Source: an uncultured Anaerolineae bacterium
GTDB taxonomy: Bacteria; Chloroflexota; Anaerolineae; CG2-30-64-16
Assembly: GCA_937124585.1 (NCBI GenBank)
Contig: CAKZKT010000130.1
Location: 1 to 64,000 of the forward strand
Reading direction: 5' to 3'
DNA: 64,000 nt
The position numbers and the translations under genes were made by a program. Shown here in pieces: positions 1-8,978 of this stretch. The notes beneath the pieces are model-generated. The model did no database searches. It worked only from the letters and a program-made list of their open reading frames with translations, and was not told the DNA's origin. Every line of letters starts with the position of its first letter. Position 1 is the stretch's first letter.

Positions 1-9
1 GGTGATCGT

Positions 10-300
10 CTACTCTGTCGCGTCCAGCGCCAGCACAGTGCGATACAGCGCCTCGGCACCCAGGCGAATATCGTCTGCGGCGGTGAACTCGGCCGGGCTG
101 TGGCTGATGCCGTCCCGGCTGCGCACGAAGATCATGGCTGTATCCGTCACCGCAGCCATGATCTGTGCGTCGTGCCCGGCGCCGCTGGGCAGCCGGTGTG
201 CGGCCACGCCGACCCCCCCGATCGCCCGCACCACTGTCTCGACCATGTGCTGCGGCAACAGCACAGGCTTGTGGCGCGCCATCTCCTCCAGCGGAACTTG
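10..300 (-). pseudogene. C-terminal remnant of an M20-type N-carbamoyl-amino-acid/allantoate amidohydrolase
   Basis: The reading frame ends at a TAG near position 10 and encodes about 90-95 residues that look like the extreme C-terminus of the hydantoinase/carbamoylase family of M20 metallohydrolases. The diagnostic stretch is RLPSGAGHDAQ, which in the family carries the late metal/substrate histidine, followed by SRDGISHSPAEF. Family members are about 400 residues long, yet only about 100 bp separate this fragment from the next gene, so roughly three quarters of the protein is missing at the 5' side. I see no start codon with a ribosome site. The fragment is therefore called a remnant; assignment between carbamoylase and allantoate amidohydrolase is not possible from this piece. 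Confidence 0.7.
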
Positions 301-401
301 AGGTGATCTCGGTGTGGTGTGATCTCCTTTCGCGCCATGGGCCGGGGCGCACCGGGTGCAAGCCGGCTATGGCCGGCGTCATGCCTGGAGCGAGCAGCTG
401 T

Positions 402-932
402 TCAATCGTCGGTCGTCGGTTCATCCAGCCGGCCGGCGCGCAAGGCCTCGATGAAACGCCGGAAAAGGTCCTCCGGCACGCGGCCACGCGGGATGGCCAG
501 CCCGTACACGCCGTCCACTGCAATGAACGCATGATCAGGTGTGACCGTCACCGGGCCGATGCGCGACCACGGGATCAGGGTTTCTTTATCCGCCACCGTC
601 TGGCGCAGGCCGGCGGCGTTCAGTTGCAGCGTCCGTGGGGCAAACACGGCCGGGTTGAGCCGCGCGCGCACGATCTGGCGCAGGGTGCGGCCGGCCACCC
701 AGCGGTAGTAGAACGGGTACAGCCCGAAACAGAAGACCGCCAGGGCAGCCGAGTAAAGCGCTACCGCAGGCTTGTGAAAGGCGAAGTAGCTGACCAGGGC
801 CAGCAACCCGAAGAACAACAGCAGGCCATATCGTTGCAAGCGATAGCGGCGAAGCAGCGCGGGCGAATGCTCCATCTGGTATCGCGCCAGCGCCACGAGA
901 TCGGCTTCTGCGAGCGTGAATGCGAGTTTCAT
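402..932 (-). CDS. YcxB-like membrane protein
   Basis: A 176-residue protein with two adjacent hydrophobic segments (about residues 34-50 and 56-75) followed by a soluble C-terminal domain. The pattern (two membrane spans, then a YcxB-like domain with WSRIGPV and a DGVYGLAIPRG strand region) matches the YcxB-like family of small bacterial membrane proteins, whose function is not established. The start ATG at 932 lies about 45 bp downstream of a good -10 box, so the transcript leader is short. It is a single gene; its 3' end faces the amidohydrolase remnant. Confidence 0.7.
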   Translation of the reverse strand: MKLAFTLAEADLVALARYQMEHSPALLRRYRLQRYGLLLFFGLLALVSYFAFHKPAVALYSAALAVFCFGLYPFYYRWVAGRTLRQIVRARLNPAVFAPRTLQLNAAGLRQTVADKETLIPWSRIGPVTVTPDHAFIAVDGVYGLAIPRGRVPEDLFRRFIEALRAGRLDEPTTDD

Positions 933-977
933 GAGGCAGTAGGGTTTCCCCGGCGGGCAGGAATGACGATCAGGTCA

Positions 978-1005
978 AGTATAGCCGCACGGCACAGGTT
1001 GTCAA
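978..1005 (-). promoter_or_regulatory. sigma70-type promoter for the YcxB-like gene
   Basis: On the minus strand TTGACA (1005-1000) and TATACT (983-978) are separated by 16 bp, upstream of the ATG at 932. Confidence 0.65.
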
Positions 1006-1069
1006 ATCCGACGTTCGGCGATATCATGTTTCTCTCATGATTTCCTATCACCAGACAGGAGATGGCGCG

Positions 1070-1462
1070 ATGGCCAGAAAGATTACACCGTTTCTCATGT
1101 TCGATGGTTCGGCCGAAGAGGCGATGCGATTTTATGTCGGATTGTTTCGAAACGCCGAGATCGGCCAGGTCGTGCGGTACGGCCCCGATGAGCCGGGGAT
1201 GGCAGGCAAGGTCAAGCAGGCTGAGTTCACCCTGGCAGGCCAGAGATTTTTCTGCATTGACAGCCCGGTGCGACATGCATTCACGTTCACCCCTTCATTC
1301 TCGCTTTTCGTCGAGTGCGAAAGCGAGGAAGAACTGGACAGGCTGTTCGGCCAGCTGGCAGAAGGCGGCGAGGTCATGATGCCGCTGGACGACTACGGTT
1401 TTGGCAGGAAGTTCGGATGGGTGAACGATCGTTTTGGGGTGTCATGGCAGCTCAATGGATGA
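1070..1462 (+). CDS. PhnB-like VOC/glyoxalase-fold protein
   Basis: About 130 residues beginning MARKITPFLMFDGSAEEAMRFY, the typical opening of the PhnB-like ('3-demethylubiquinone-9 3-methyltransferase-like') branch of the vicinal oxygen chelate superfamily. Further family signatures are the mid-protein SPSFSLFVEC-type strand and the C-terminal GWVNDRFGVSWQ. I chose the ATG at 1070 rather than the upstream 1037 because AGGAGA sits about 8 bp before it and homologues begin at this point. Members are usually dimeric metal-binding proteins of unknown substrate; no methyltransferase activity is implied. A palindromic repeat follows immediately after the stop and may end the transcript. Confidence 0.8.
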   Translation: MARKITPFLMFDGSAEEAMRFYVGLFRNAEIGQVVRYGPDEPGMAGKVKQAEFTLAGQRFFCIDSPVRHAFTFTPSFSLFVECESEEELDRLFGQLAEGGEVMMPLDDYGFGRKFGWVNDRFGVSWQLNG

Positions 1463-1520
1463 AAGTCGCCACGTGCCAGGCATCTTGCAGAGTGCCTGGC
1501 ACGTGAGTGCGGCGATTTTC
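1461..1520. repeat. GTGCCTGGCAC palindromic element, copy 1
   Basis: A perfect 13-bp inverted repeat, CACGTGCCAGGCA (1470-1482) and TGCCTGGCACGTG (1493-1505). It is flanked by a weaker outer inverted repeat GAAAGTCGCC / GGCGATTTTC. The right half recurs at about 38671 and 62063 and in a tandem array at 15.9 kb. It lies between convergent genes and extends to the 3' end of tyrS. Confidence 0.85.
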
Positions 1521-2796
1521 AGACCAGCGTCCGCACCAGGTGATACTGCTTTTTCCCTGTGCGCAGCACCAGGAAACGGCCGCCGATCAACTGGGCCGTG
1601 GAAATGGCCTGGCTCGCGTCTTCGACGCGCACGTTGTTGACGTATACCCCGCCCGCGGCGACCAGACGCCGTCCCTCGCCCTTCGATTTCACCAGCCCTG
1701 CCTCTACCAGCAGGTCGAGGAGCGGCTTGCCCGGCCCCTCGAACGCGATCCTCGGCACCTCGCTGGAGGGCGCCTCCGCGAAGACATCCTCGATCTCGGC
1801 GACGCTCAGGCCCTCGAGGCTGCCGCCGAAGAGCGCCTGCGAGGCTCGCTCAGCATCTGCCAGCGCCTGTTCGCCGTGCACCAGCCGCGTCACCTCGCGC
1901 GCCAGGCGACGCTGTGCCTCGCGCTGCTCGGGACGCTCGCGCACCGCCTGCTCCAGCTCGGCGATCTCCTCGTAGCTCAGCCAGGTGAAGTAGCCGAGGT
2001 AGCAGATCACATCTGCGTCGGCCTGGTTCAGCCAGAACTGGTAGAACCGATACGGCGAGGTACGTTTCGGGTCGAGCCAGATCGTGCCCTGCTCGGTCTT
2101 GCCGAGTTTCACTCCGTCGGCGCCGGTCACCAGCGGGTAGACCAGGCCGTAGGCGCGCATGCCCCGGACACGGCGGATCAGCTCGACGCCGGCCGTGATG
2201 TTGCCCCACTGATCGCTGCCTCCGGCCTGGAGGATGCAGCCGTAACGGTCGAAAAGCTGCAGGAAGTCGTAGGCCTGGAGCAGCATGTAGCTGAATTCGG
2301 TGTATGAGATCCCCTCCTGGCGTTCCAGCCGGGTCTGCACCGAGTCTTTGGCGATCATGTAGTTGACGGTGAAATGCTTGCCCACATCGCGCAGAAAATC
2401 CATCAGCGGGATCGTCGTCAGCCAGTCCGCATTGTTGATGAGGCGGGCCGGATTGCTGCGCACCTCGAAGTCGAGAAAGCGGGTCAGCTGGGCTTTGATC
2501 GCCTCGACATTGGCCGCAATCAACTCCTTGCTTTGCAGCTGGCGTTCCTGCGTCTTGCCGCTCGGGTCACCGATCAGGCCGGTACCGCCGCCCACCAGCG
2601 CGATGGGTGTATGGCCGAAGCGTTGCAGCCGCGCCAGTCCCATCAACGCCAGCAGGTTGCCCACCTGCAGACTGTCGGAGGTCGGGTCGAACCCGATGTA
2701 GGCCGTGACTTTCTGGTTGGCCAGCACTTCGGGCAGCCCTTCGGTGAAACTGTGCACCAGGCCCCGGCGCGCAAAATCATCGAAGACGTTCATCAT
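1519..2796 (-). CDS. tyrS: Tyrosyl-tRNA synthetase
   Basis: A 425-residue class I synthetase that charges tRNA-Tyr. The Rossmann fold holds [13 protein letters not shown] (the HIGH region) and the KMSKS-equivalent loop is VKLGKTEQG, as in the KFGKT-type bacterial enzymes. A C-terminal S4 RNA-binding domain is visible at about residues 355-420 ([14 protein letters not shown]). The start is the first of two ATG codons at 2796, with AAAGGAG about 9 bp upstream; the longer ORF start at 2955 is inside aroE. It overlaps the aroE stop by about 20 bp, making it the last gene of the aromatic operon. The first His of HIGH is Gln and the second is Asn, which is unusual (see findings). Confidence 0.95.
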   Translation of the reverse strand: MMNVFDDFARRGLVHSFTEGLPEVLANQKVTAYIGFDPTSDSLQVGNLLALMGLARLQRFGHTPIALVGGGTGLIGDPSGKTQERQLQSKELIAANVEAIKAQLTRFLDFEVRSNPARLINNADWLTTIPLMDFLRDVGKHFTVNYMIAKDSVQTRLERQEGISYTEFSYMLLQAYDFLQLFDRYGCILQAGGSDQWGNITAGVELIRRVRGMRAYGLVYPLVTGADGVKLGKTEQGTIWLDPKRTSPYRFYQFWLNQADADVICYLGYFTWLSYEEIAELEQAVRERPEQREAQRRLAREVTRLVHGEQALADAERASQALFGGSLEGLSVAEIEDVFAEAPSSEVPRIAFEGPGKPLLDLLVEAGLVKSKGEGRRLVAAGGVYVNNVRVEDASQAISTAQLIGGRFLVLRTGKKQYHLVRTLV

Positions 2797-3703
2797 TGTG
2801 TGTGAGCTCCTTTTCCATCCAGTGAGCGAGTTCGGCCTCATCGTGGCCGGTCCAGAGCGCCGCCGAACGCGCACCTTGATATACCAGCATCCCCAGGCCG
2901 TCAATGGCATGGGCACCGGCTGCGGCGGCCAGGCGCAAAAATGGCGTGCGCACATGATAGATCAGATCGTAGACCACCTGGCCCGGCCGCAACGGAACCG
3001 CCGGATCCCACGGCAGCGGGTCGGCGTCGCCATGCAGCCCCAGGCTGGTGGTGTTGACGATCAGGTCGGCGTCGGCTGCCAGTCGGGGCAGCGCCTCTGG
3101 AAACGGATGTGCCGACAGCTCGGCCTTCGGCAGCGCCGCGGCCACCAGCCGGCACAGCGCCTCGGCATGCGCCACCGTCCGGTTGACCACCGCCACGCGC
3201 ACCCCTGCCTCGGCCAGCGCATATACCACGGCTCGCGCCGCCCCGCCCGCACCGATCACCAGCGCACGATGGCCGGGCCCCACGGCGGCAGCATGATCGT
3301 CGCCCTGCCGATTTGCCGGTTTGCCGATCTCTACGCCGTGCGCCCACAGGTCCATCAGAAAGCCATGGCCATCGGTGCTATCTCCCAGCAGCGAACCGTC
3401 TGGCCGGATGACGATCGTGTTGACCGAGCCGGTCGCCGCGGCGATTGGCGTTAGCTCATCCATCAGGGGCACGAGCGCGGCTTTGTGCGGCACGGTAGCA
3501 TTGCAGCCGGCGAACCCCAGCGCGACCAGCCCGCGCACAGCATCGGCCAGCCGTTCCGGTCGCACCGGGAACGGCACGTAGACCCAATCCAGCCCCAGCG
3601 CCGCGAATGCGGCATTATGCATCCGCGGGCTGAGGCTATGCGCTACGGGCCAGCCCATCACGCCGGCCAGACGTGTGGCGCCGGTGATCGGGGGTCTGCT
3701 CAT
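2777..3703 (-). CDS. aroE: Shikimate 5-dehydrogenase
   Basis: A 308-residue NADP-dependent enzyme reducing 3-dehydroshikimate to shikimate. It shows the substrate-binding [12 protein letters not shown] motif, the catalytic-Lys strand [10 protein letters not shown], the dinucleotide fold [11 protein letters not shown] and the C-terminal [12 protein letters not shown] helix. The ATG at 3703 overlaps the aroA stop as ATGA, so translation is probably coupled; the upstream MGGRRR start of the ORF track is therefore less likely. It sits between aroA and tyrS in the operon. Confidence 0.95.
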   Translation of the reverse strand: MSRPPITGATRLAGVMGWPVAHSLSPRMHNAAFAALGLDWVYVPFPVRPERLADAVRGLVALGFAGCNATVPHKAALVPLMDELTPIAAATGSVNTIVIRPDGSLLGDSTDGHGFLMDLWAHGVEIGKPANRQGDDHAAAVGPGHRALVIGAGGAARAVVYALAEAGVRVAVVNRTVAHAEALCRLVAAALPKAELSAHPFPEALPRLAADADLIVNTTSLGLHGDADPLPWDPAVPLRPGQVVYDLIYHVRTPFLRLAAAAGAHAIDGLGMLVYQGARSAALWTGHDEAELAHWMEKELTHNDERLR

Positions 3704-5082
3704 TCGCCGTCTCCCGCCCACGCCACATCCGCGCCCAGGCCGCGCATCGTTTCCACGAAGCCCGGAAATGAGTCGCGGATCACGCCGGCATCCAGCACCT
3801 CGGTGGGGCCATCGGCCACGAGGCCGGCGACCGCCAACGACATCGCCAGGCGATGGTCGTGATGGCTGTCCACGAGCGCGCCGTGCAGGCGAGCCGGGCC
3901 GTGAATGCGCATGCCGTCGGGCCGCTCCTCGACATCGGCGCCCATCTTGCGTAGCTCCGTGCAGACCGCCGCGATGCGATCCGACTCTTTCACGCGCAGC
4001 TCGGCTGCATCGCGGATGACGGTCGTCCCGGCCGCTTGCGTTGCGGCGACGGCGAAGATCGGGAACTCGTCAATGGCCCGCACGACGACCTCGCCGCCGA
4101 CCTCGATGCCCGTCAGAGCGCTGCTGCGACCGCTCACCGTCGCCATCGGCTCGCCTGCGGCCGATGCGGGGTGCGTTGCGTCGGTCGGCGGCTGCTCCTC
4201 CATGCCCACCGCCGCGCCCATGGACTCCAGGAGATCGTACAGGCCGGTGCGGGTCGGGTTGACGCCGACGCCGATCAGCCGGACAGCCGAGCTGGGCACG
4301 AGCACGGCCGCCACGAGGGGAAACGCGGCCGAGGAGAAATCGCCGGGCACATCGAGCCGGCCACCGCTGGTCAGTTCCTGCCCGCCACACAGGCGGATGG
4401 TCGCGGCGCTGCCCGTGCGCTGCGATTCGACCACGACGCCGAAATGCGCCAGCATTCGCTCGGTGTGATCGCGCGCCGGGCCGGGCTCGTGCACGATCGT
4501 CTCGCCGGCGGCGAAGAGGCCCGCCAGCAGGATCGCAGATTTGACCTGCGCGCTGGCGACCGGCATGGCGTAATCAATGCCGCGCAGCTGTCCGCCGCGA
4601 ATGGCCAACGGCGGCAAGCGGCCATCCTGACGGCCGAGCACAGTGGCACCCATCAGGCGCAACGGCTCGGCCACGCGGCCCATGGGCCGGCGGCGCAGCG
4701 CTTCGCTGCCGGTCACGATGCTGGTGAAGGGCTGCCCGGCCAGGATGCCGGCCAGCAGGCGGATGGTCGTGCCCGAACCCGCGCAGTCCAGCACGTCGGC
4801 CGGCTCGCGCAGGCCGTGCAGGCCGACGCCGTGCACGGTGAGAATGCCCTGCCAGGCGCCCATGATTTCCGTGAAGCCGGGCGTTTCCTCTACCGTCACG
4901 CCCAGGCTGCGCACGCAGCGCAGGGTGGCCCGGCACACGTCGGCGTCCACCCAACCGTGGATGGTCGTGTCGCCTGTGGCCAGTGCGCTCAGCAGCAGCG
5001 CGCGGTGGCTGATGGATTTGTCGCCGGGCACGCGCGCGATCCCGGCCAGCGGGCCGGAAGGATGAACGATGAGTCGTTGCAT
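3700..5082 (-). CDS. aroA: 3-phosphoshikimate 1-carboxyvinyltransferase (EPSP synthase)
   Basis: A 460-residue enzyme joining shikimate 3-phosphate and PEP. Landmarks are VPGDKSISHRALLL near the N-terminus, CAGSGTTIRLLAG (the xAGNxGTxxR region), ESDRIAA and DHHDHRLAMSLA near the C-terminus. It is slightly longer than typical because of an insertion rich in small residues around residues 270-300. The start at 5082 (MQRLIVHPSG) has AAAGG upstream and matches the family N-terminus; the 20 extra residues of the longest ORF do not. It ends in an ATGA overlap with aroE. Confidence 0.95.
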   Translation of the reverse strand: MQRLIVHPSGPLAGIARVPGDKSISHRALLLSALATGDTTIHGWVDADVCRATLRCVRSLGVTVEETPGFTEIMGAWQGILTVHGVGLHGLREPADVLDCAGSGTTIRLLAGILAGQPFTSIVTGSEALRRRPMGRVAEPLRLMGATVLGRQDGRLPPLAIRGGQLRGIDYAMPVASAQVKSAILLAGLFAAGETIVHEPGPARDHTERMLAHFGVVVESQRTGSAATIRLCGGQELTSGGRLDVPGDFSSAAFPLVAAVLVPSSAVRLIGVGVNPTRTGLYDLLESMGAAVGMEEQPPTDATHPASAAGEPMATVSGRSSALTGIEVGGEVVVRAIDEFPIFAVAATQAAGTTVIRDAAELRVKESDRIAAVCTELRKMGADVEERPDGMRIHGPARLHGALVDSHHDHRLAMSLAVAGLVADGPTEVLDAGVIRDSFPGFVETMRGLGADVAWAGDGE

Positions 5083-5171
5083 GTTCTCGGGCCTTTCTGA
5101 TTTTCGGGCCTTCGGTTTCCTGAGATTGCTGCACGCGGCCACCCGCGTGGCGGAAACTCGAAGGGCGCCAT

Positions 5172-6044
5172 TCAGAAGCGCATGCCGGCGCGTCGCGCCT
5201 GCGCCGTCGCCAGGCAGGCGCGCAGGCCGGTCTCATCGCCGGCGGCCAGGTTGCGCCGCAACTCGGCAAACTGGTCGGCGAAAGCATCCATCCAATCGAG
5301 CAATGCCTCCCGGTTGGTCAGCAGGATGTCGAGCATCATGTCAACATCGCTGGCCGCCACACGGGTGGTGTCCCGAAAGCCCGATGCGGCCAGGGTCCAG
5401 GCCAGCCCATCGCCGGCGCCGTCCACTGCGGCGACCACCGCGGCAGCGACGACGTAGGGCAGATGGCTGATGGCGGCCACCGCGCGATCGTGGGCGAGCG
5501 GATCCACCACCAGGGGCCGGCCGCCCACCGCGGTTGCCAGGTCGTGCGCGGTGGCGAGCGCTTCGGCTGTGGTGCGCGGCAACGGGCAGAGGACGAACGG
5601 CCGCTGGCGATACAGCAATGCGTCGGCCGCGGCGAAACCGGCCGTCTCTTTGCCGCACATCGGATGTGCGCCCACCGGCTGCAGGCCTGCGGGCAGGTCG
5701 GCCATGGCCGCGCAGATCTGCCCCTTGCTGCTGCCCAGGTCCATCACCAGCGTTCCGGGCCGCGCATGGCGGCCGACCTCCGGCAAGAGCCGCAGGATCG
5801 TGCGCACAGGCGTCGCCAGCACGACCAGGTCGGCTTCGGCGACGCCCTGGGCCAGGTCGGTTGTCCCCCGGTCAATGGCGCCGGCCGCGCGGGCCGCGTC
5901 TAGCGTTGTCGCGCTGCGGCTCACTCCGACGATGCGTGCGGCGCGCCAGACGGCAGGCGTCGGATCTGCGCGCAGCGCCAGCGCCAGCGATCCACCCATG
6001 AGACCGAGGCCCGCGATGCAGATGGTAAATGCGTCTTCTGTCAT
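5172..6044 (-). CDS. tyrA: Prephenate dehydrogenase
   Basis: A 290-residue protein that oxidatively decarboxylates prephenate to 4-hydroxyphenylpyruvate for tyrosine. The N-terminal NAD-binding fold has ICIAGLGLMGGSLA; the catalytic region has DLGSSKGQI, GAHPMCGKETAGF and HDRAVAAISHLPYV. There is no fused chorismate mutase or ACT domain, so mutase activity is presumably supplied by the AroH domain of the operon's first gene. It lies 89 bp upstream of aroA and 117 bp downstream of the DAHP synthase gene. Confidence 0.93.
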   Translation of the reverse strand: MTEDAFTICIAGLGLMGGSLALALRADPTPAVWRAARIVGVSRSATTLDAARAAGAIDRGTTDLAQGVAEADLVVLATPVRTILRLLPEVGRHARPGTLVMDLGSSKGQICAAMADLPAGLQPVGAHPMCGKETAGFAAADALLYRQRPFVLCPLPRTTAEALATAHDLATAVGGRPLVVDPLAHDRAVAAISHLPYVVAAAVVAAVDGAGDGLAWTLAASGFRDTTRVAASDVDMMLDILLTNREALLDWMDAFADQFAELRRNLAAGDETGLRACLATAQARRAGMRF

Positions 6045-6161
6045 GTTTGTCCTGAGCGGAACCGGGGGCTTGGGCGAGCTTTCGGCGGCCGTGGGTCGAG
6101 TGCGGCGTGAGCCACCGGCCTCTCAACCCGCAGCTTCCGTTTGGCTCCTGGCCCTCCAGCC

Positions 6162-7175
6162 TCACAACGTCCGACCCACGGCCGGCGCGATCTTGCGCAG
6201 CGAGGCGACGAGCTCGGCGAAGCGTTCGGGTTTGAGCGATTGCGCGCCATCCGACAGCGCCTTGGCCGGGTCGGGATGAACCTCGACCATCAGGCCGTCT
6301 GCGCCGGCGGCAATGCACGCCCGGCCGACCGCCGATACCAGGTCCCATTTGCCCGTGCCGTGGCTCGGATCGCCCAGGACAGGCAGGTGTGTCCAGCCTT
6401 TGACCAGCGGAATGGCGTTGATGTCGAAGGTGTTGCGCGTGGCGGTTTCGAAGGTGCGGATGCCGCGCTCGCAAAGCATCACCTGGCGATTGCCGCCGCT
6501 CAGCACGTAGTCGGCTGAAAGCAGCCATTCCTGCACAGTGTTCATCAGGCCACGCTTGACCATCACCGGTATGCGCGTGCGGCCCACCACCTGGAGCAGC
6601 GGGAAGTTCTGCATGTTGCGCGTGCCGATTTGCAGGATATCGGCATATTTGCTGACAAGCGGCACCTGTTCGGTGGACATCACCTCGGTGATGACCGGCA
6701 GGCCGGTCTCCTCGCGCGCTTCGGCCAGCAGTTCGAGCGCCTCTTCGCCCAGCCCCTGAAAGGAGTAGGGCGAGCTGCGTGGCTTGAACGCACCAGCGCG
6801 CAGGATCATCGCGCCGGCCTCTTTCACCGCCCAGGCGGTCTCCAGCAGCTGGCTGCGGCTCTCCACCGAGCAGGGCCCGGCGATGATCACGATCTGTTGG
6901 CCGCCGATCTGCACGCCGCGCACGTCTACGATCGTGTTCTCCGGGTGAAAATCCCGGCTGGCGAGCTTGAACGGCTGGAGGATGCGCACCACCTGTTCGA
7001 CGCCGGGCAGCAGCTCGAAGTTGTGGCTTTCCAGCGGCCGATCATCGCCCACCACCCCCACGATCGTCCGCTCTGTGCCGTGCGACAGGTGTGCCCGATA
7101 GCCAAACGCCTCGACCTGGCTGACGACGAAACTGATTTCACTGGCGCTGGCCCCGCGTTTCATGACGATGACCAT
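6162..7175 (-). CDS. aroF: 3-deoxy-7-phosphoheptulonate (DAHP) synthase, type I-beta with N-terminal regulatory domain
   Basis: A 337-residue enzyme catalysing the first committed step of the shikimate pathway, PEP plus erythrose 4-phosphate. Residues 1-70 form a ferredoxin-like domain (starting [14 protein letters not shown]) like the feedback domain of the Thermotoga enzyme, where tyrosine or phenylalanine bind. The barrel follows with [34 protein letters not shown] and [10 protein letters not shown]. The protein therefore combines likely allosteric control with the transcriptional attenuation seen upstream of pheA. Confidence 0.93.
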   Translation of the reverse strand: MVIVMKRGASASEISFVVSQVEAFGYRAHLSHGTERTIVGVVGDDRPLESHNFELLPGVEQVVRILQPFKLASRDFHPENTIVDVRGVQIGGQQIVIIAGPCSVESRSQLLETAWAVKEAGAMILRAGAFKPRSSPYSFQGLGEEALELLAEAREETGLPVITEVMSTEQVPLVSKYADILQIGTRNMQNFPLLQVVGRTRIPVMVKRGLMNTVQEWLLSADYVLSGGNRQVMLCERGIRTFETATRNTFDINAIPLVKGWTHLPVLGDPSHGTGKWDLVSAVGRACIAAGADGLMVEVHPDPAKALSDGAQSLKPERFAELVASLRKIAPAVGRTL

Positions 7176-7195
7176 GGGAATACCTCCGTGATGAG

Positions 7196-7310
7196 AGATT
7201 GGGCGTGAAATGCGAAACGTCAGGCGTCACAGGCGATGATGTGGAACACATAAACGATGACACTCGACATTTCACGTTTGACATTTTGACGTTTCACGCT
7301 TCACGCAGCC
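7196..7310. repeat. Degenerate ACGTTT/GTGAAA intergenic repeat stretch
   Basis: Between pheA and aroF the DNA is built from imperfect repetitions of motifs such as CATTTCACGTTTGACATTTTGACGTTT. Similar low-complexity stretches occur at 10140, 46616 and 53690. No gene or promoter is evident in it. Confidence 0.6.
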
Positions 7311-8587
7311 GGATAGCTGCCCAGGAGCTTGACGAAGGCAGCGCGCGTGAGCAGGTTGCTCAGCGCTCGGCTGACGCCCAGGTCCTGGTAATGCCCCTCC
7401 AGGTCTACGTAGAACACGTAATGCCACGGCCGGTTGCGCCGCGGCCGGCTCTCGATTTTGGTCAGGTTGATGCCCCGGTTGGCGAACTCGCCCAGGGCAT
7501 GGTAAAGTGCGCCCGGCGTGTGCGACGTCGCGAAGACGATGGATGTCTTGTTGCGCGCGGCCGGCGGCAGCTCTTCGCGGCCGAGCACGAAGAAGCGCGT
7601 GGTGTTCTCCGGCGAATCTTCGATGCCGATGTCGAGCACGTCCAGGCCGTAGATTTTGCCGGCCAAGGCGCTGGCGATGGCGGCCCGGCCCGGGATCGGA
7701 TACGCTGCCAGCTCGCGCGCGGCGCCTGCCGTGTCGTAGCTTGGCACAGCCTCCCAGCCGCGCGTGCGCAGATAGCGCTCGCATTGGGCCAGCGCCTGCG
7801 GATGCGACTGGACGCTCTGGATGTCGGCGGCTGTAACGCCCGGCGGAACGAGCAAGCAATGGCGCACGCGCAGCTTCACCTCGCCGATGACGCGCAGGTC
7901 GTGATCCAGGAGCAGGTCGTAGGCCTGGTTGATGGAGCCGGCCTGTGAGTTTTCCACGGGCAGCACGCCATGGGTGGCGCGGCCCTCCTCGATGGCCTTG
8001 AAGATCTCCTCGAAGCTGTGGCAGGCCAGCGTGTTCACCAGATCGCCGAAGTGCTGATGGGCTGCTTCCTGGGAATAGGCGCCGGGCTCGCCCTGATAGG
8101 CGACGATGGTTTTGGTGCTGGGTGTGACTGCGGCGGCGGGGCGGGGGGCCGGCGGCGGGGCGACGGGCTCGGCGGCTTGACGGGCGCTGCCGTTGCCGGC
8201 CAGGGGCATCGCGATGATGCCGCTTTCGGGGGCCAGGTCGGGCCGCAGTGCAGCTGCTTCGCGCAGGTAGCCGTGCTGGATCGCTTCGAGTGGCCGATCG
8301 GTGTTCCAGTGAATCAAGACGCGGATGCAGCGCGGGAGCGCGCTGGGCACGGGGATCTCGATGGTGTCCAGGAGGGGCACCTCGGTCCAGCCGAGCTGTC
8401 GGGCCGCCCGGGCGGGAAAGGTCGCGTTCAGATCGGGGGTGACCGAAAAGACGATGCTGGCGATATCGGCCGGCCGCAGTTCATTGGCGGCTGCGAGCCA
8501 GCGCAACAGCTCTTCGGTGGCATCGAGAATGGCGGTCTCAGTGTTGTCGGCGGCGGTCGTCGCGCCGCGAATACCTCGGACGGGCAT
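7301..8587 (-). CDS. pheA: Bifunctional AroH-type chorismate mutase / prephenate dehydratase
   Basis: A 428-residue fusion for phenylalanine synthesis. Residues 1-120 match the trimeric AroH chorismate mutase: [14 protein letters not shown], the active-site strand [17 protein letters not shown] and [13 protein letters not shown] retain the Arg, Glu, Arg and Tyr known from the Bacillus enzyme. A Pro/Ala-rich linker (about 125-160) leads to a prephenate dehydratase domain ([40 protein letters not shown]) and a C-terminal ACT domain with [11 protein letters not shown]. The usual P-protein carries an AroQ mutase instead. The ATG at 8587 has GGAGGAG 5 bp upstream; the upstream extension in the ORF track crosses the attenuator terminator. 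It is the first gene of the operon. Confidence 0.93.
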   Translation of the reverse strand: MPVRGIRGATTAADNTETAILDATEELLRWLAAANELRPADIASIVFSVTPDLNATFPARAARQLGWTEVPLLDTIEIPVPSALPRCIRVLIHWNTDRPLEAIQHGYLREAAALRPDLAPESGIIAMPLAGNGSARQAAEPVAPPPAPRPAAAVTPSTKTIVAYQGEPGAYSQEAAHQHFGDLVNTLACHSFEEIFKAIEEGRATHGVLPVENSQAGSINQAYDLLLDHDLRVIGEVKLRVRHCLLVPPGVTAADIQSVQSHPQALAQCERYLRTRGWEAVPSYDTAGAARELAAYPIPGRAAIASALAGKIYGLDVLDIGIEDSPENTTRFFVLGREELPPAARNKTSIVFATSHTPGALYHALGEFANRGINLTKIESRPRRNRPWHYVFYVDLEGHYQDLGVSRALSNLLTRAAFVKLLGSYPAA

Positions 8588-8610
8588 ACGCACTCCTCCA
8601 TGAAATGGGA

Positions 8611-8645
8611 TATTTAACAAAAAGAGCGTGGATTGCTCCACGCTC
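8611..8645 (-). terminator. Intrinsic terminator of the pheA attenuator
   Basis: Minus-strand stem GAGCGTGGA (8645-8637), loop GCAA, stem TCCACGCTC (8632-8624), followed at once by TTTTTG. It stands between the leader-peptide stop and the pheA ribosome site, about 25 bp before the latter. Confidence 0.92.
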
Positions 8646-8675
8646 CGGTTCGCTGCTTTGACGATTTCAGGGGGC

Positions 8676-8786
8676 TCAGACGATCTGTCCCTCCCCCGGC
8701 GCGCGAGCTTCTCTCCGAAGGATCGGATAATAATAAAAGTAGAAGCTAAACGAGAAGCCGCGCTTTGGGTTCATGTTAGTTTTCAT
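8676..8786 (-). CDS. pheL: Phe/Tyr-rich attenuator leader peptide of the pheA operon
   Basis: An ORF of 36 codons, too short for the supplied track, reading [10 protein letters not shown] then [11 protein letters not shown] and ending in TGA 31 bp before the terminator stem. Residues 11-20 are four Phe, four Tyr and two Ser. The ATG at 8786 is preceded by AGGATAGG at proper spacing and lies about 12 nt after the predicted transcription start. Codons 14-16 (AGCTTCT) can pair perfectly with codons 25-27 (AGAAGCT). By established attenuation logic, stalling at Phe/Tyr codons when charged tRNA is scarce would favour read-through into pheA-tyrS. An antiterminator pairing with the terminator arm was not resolved by eye. 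The symbol is used by analogy only. Confidence 0.9.
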   Translation of the reverse strand: MKTNMNPKRGFSFSFYFYYYPILRREARAPGEGQIV

Positions 8787-8804
8787 GAGCCTATCCTGAT
8801 CCCG

Positions 8805-8834
8805 ATATTACCATCGGTCTGCGGAGTTTGTCAA
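8805..8834 (-). promoter_or_regulatory. Promoter of the pheA-aroF-tyrA-aroA-aroE-tyrS operon
   Basis: Minus-strand TTGACA (8834-8829), 18-bp spacer, TAATAT (8810-8805). Initiation would fall near 8798, just upstream of the leader peptide ribosome site. Confidence 0.85.
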
Positions 8835-8865
8835 ATGGCGAACCGCGCATTTGGGCTCGCGGCAG

Positions 8866-8894
8866 TTGACAGCGCATTTCAACCCGGGTACAAT
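8866..8894 (+). promoter_or_regulatory. Divergent promoter for the URO-D family gene
   Basis: TTGACA (8866-8871), 17-bp spacer, TACAAT (8889-8894). It lies back to back with the pheA operon promoter; the gap of about 30 bp between the two -35 boxes could hold a shared regulator. Confidence 0.8.
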
Positions 8895-8978
8895 TGCGAC
8901 CGACGAACGGGACGCGTCCGGCCATTACGATCGCCGATGTCACGTCATGCTTGCCCTCAGCCACAGGAGAGGCTCTCC

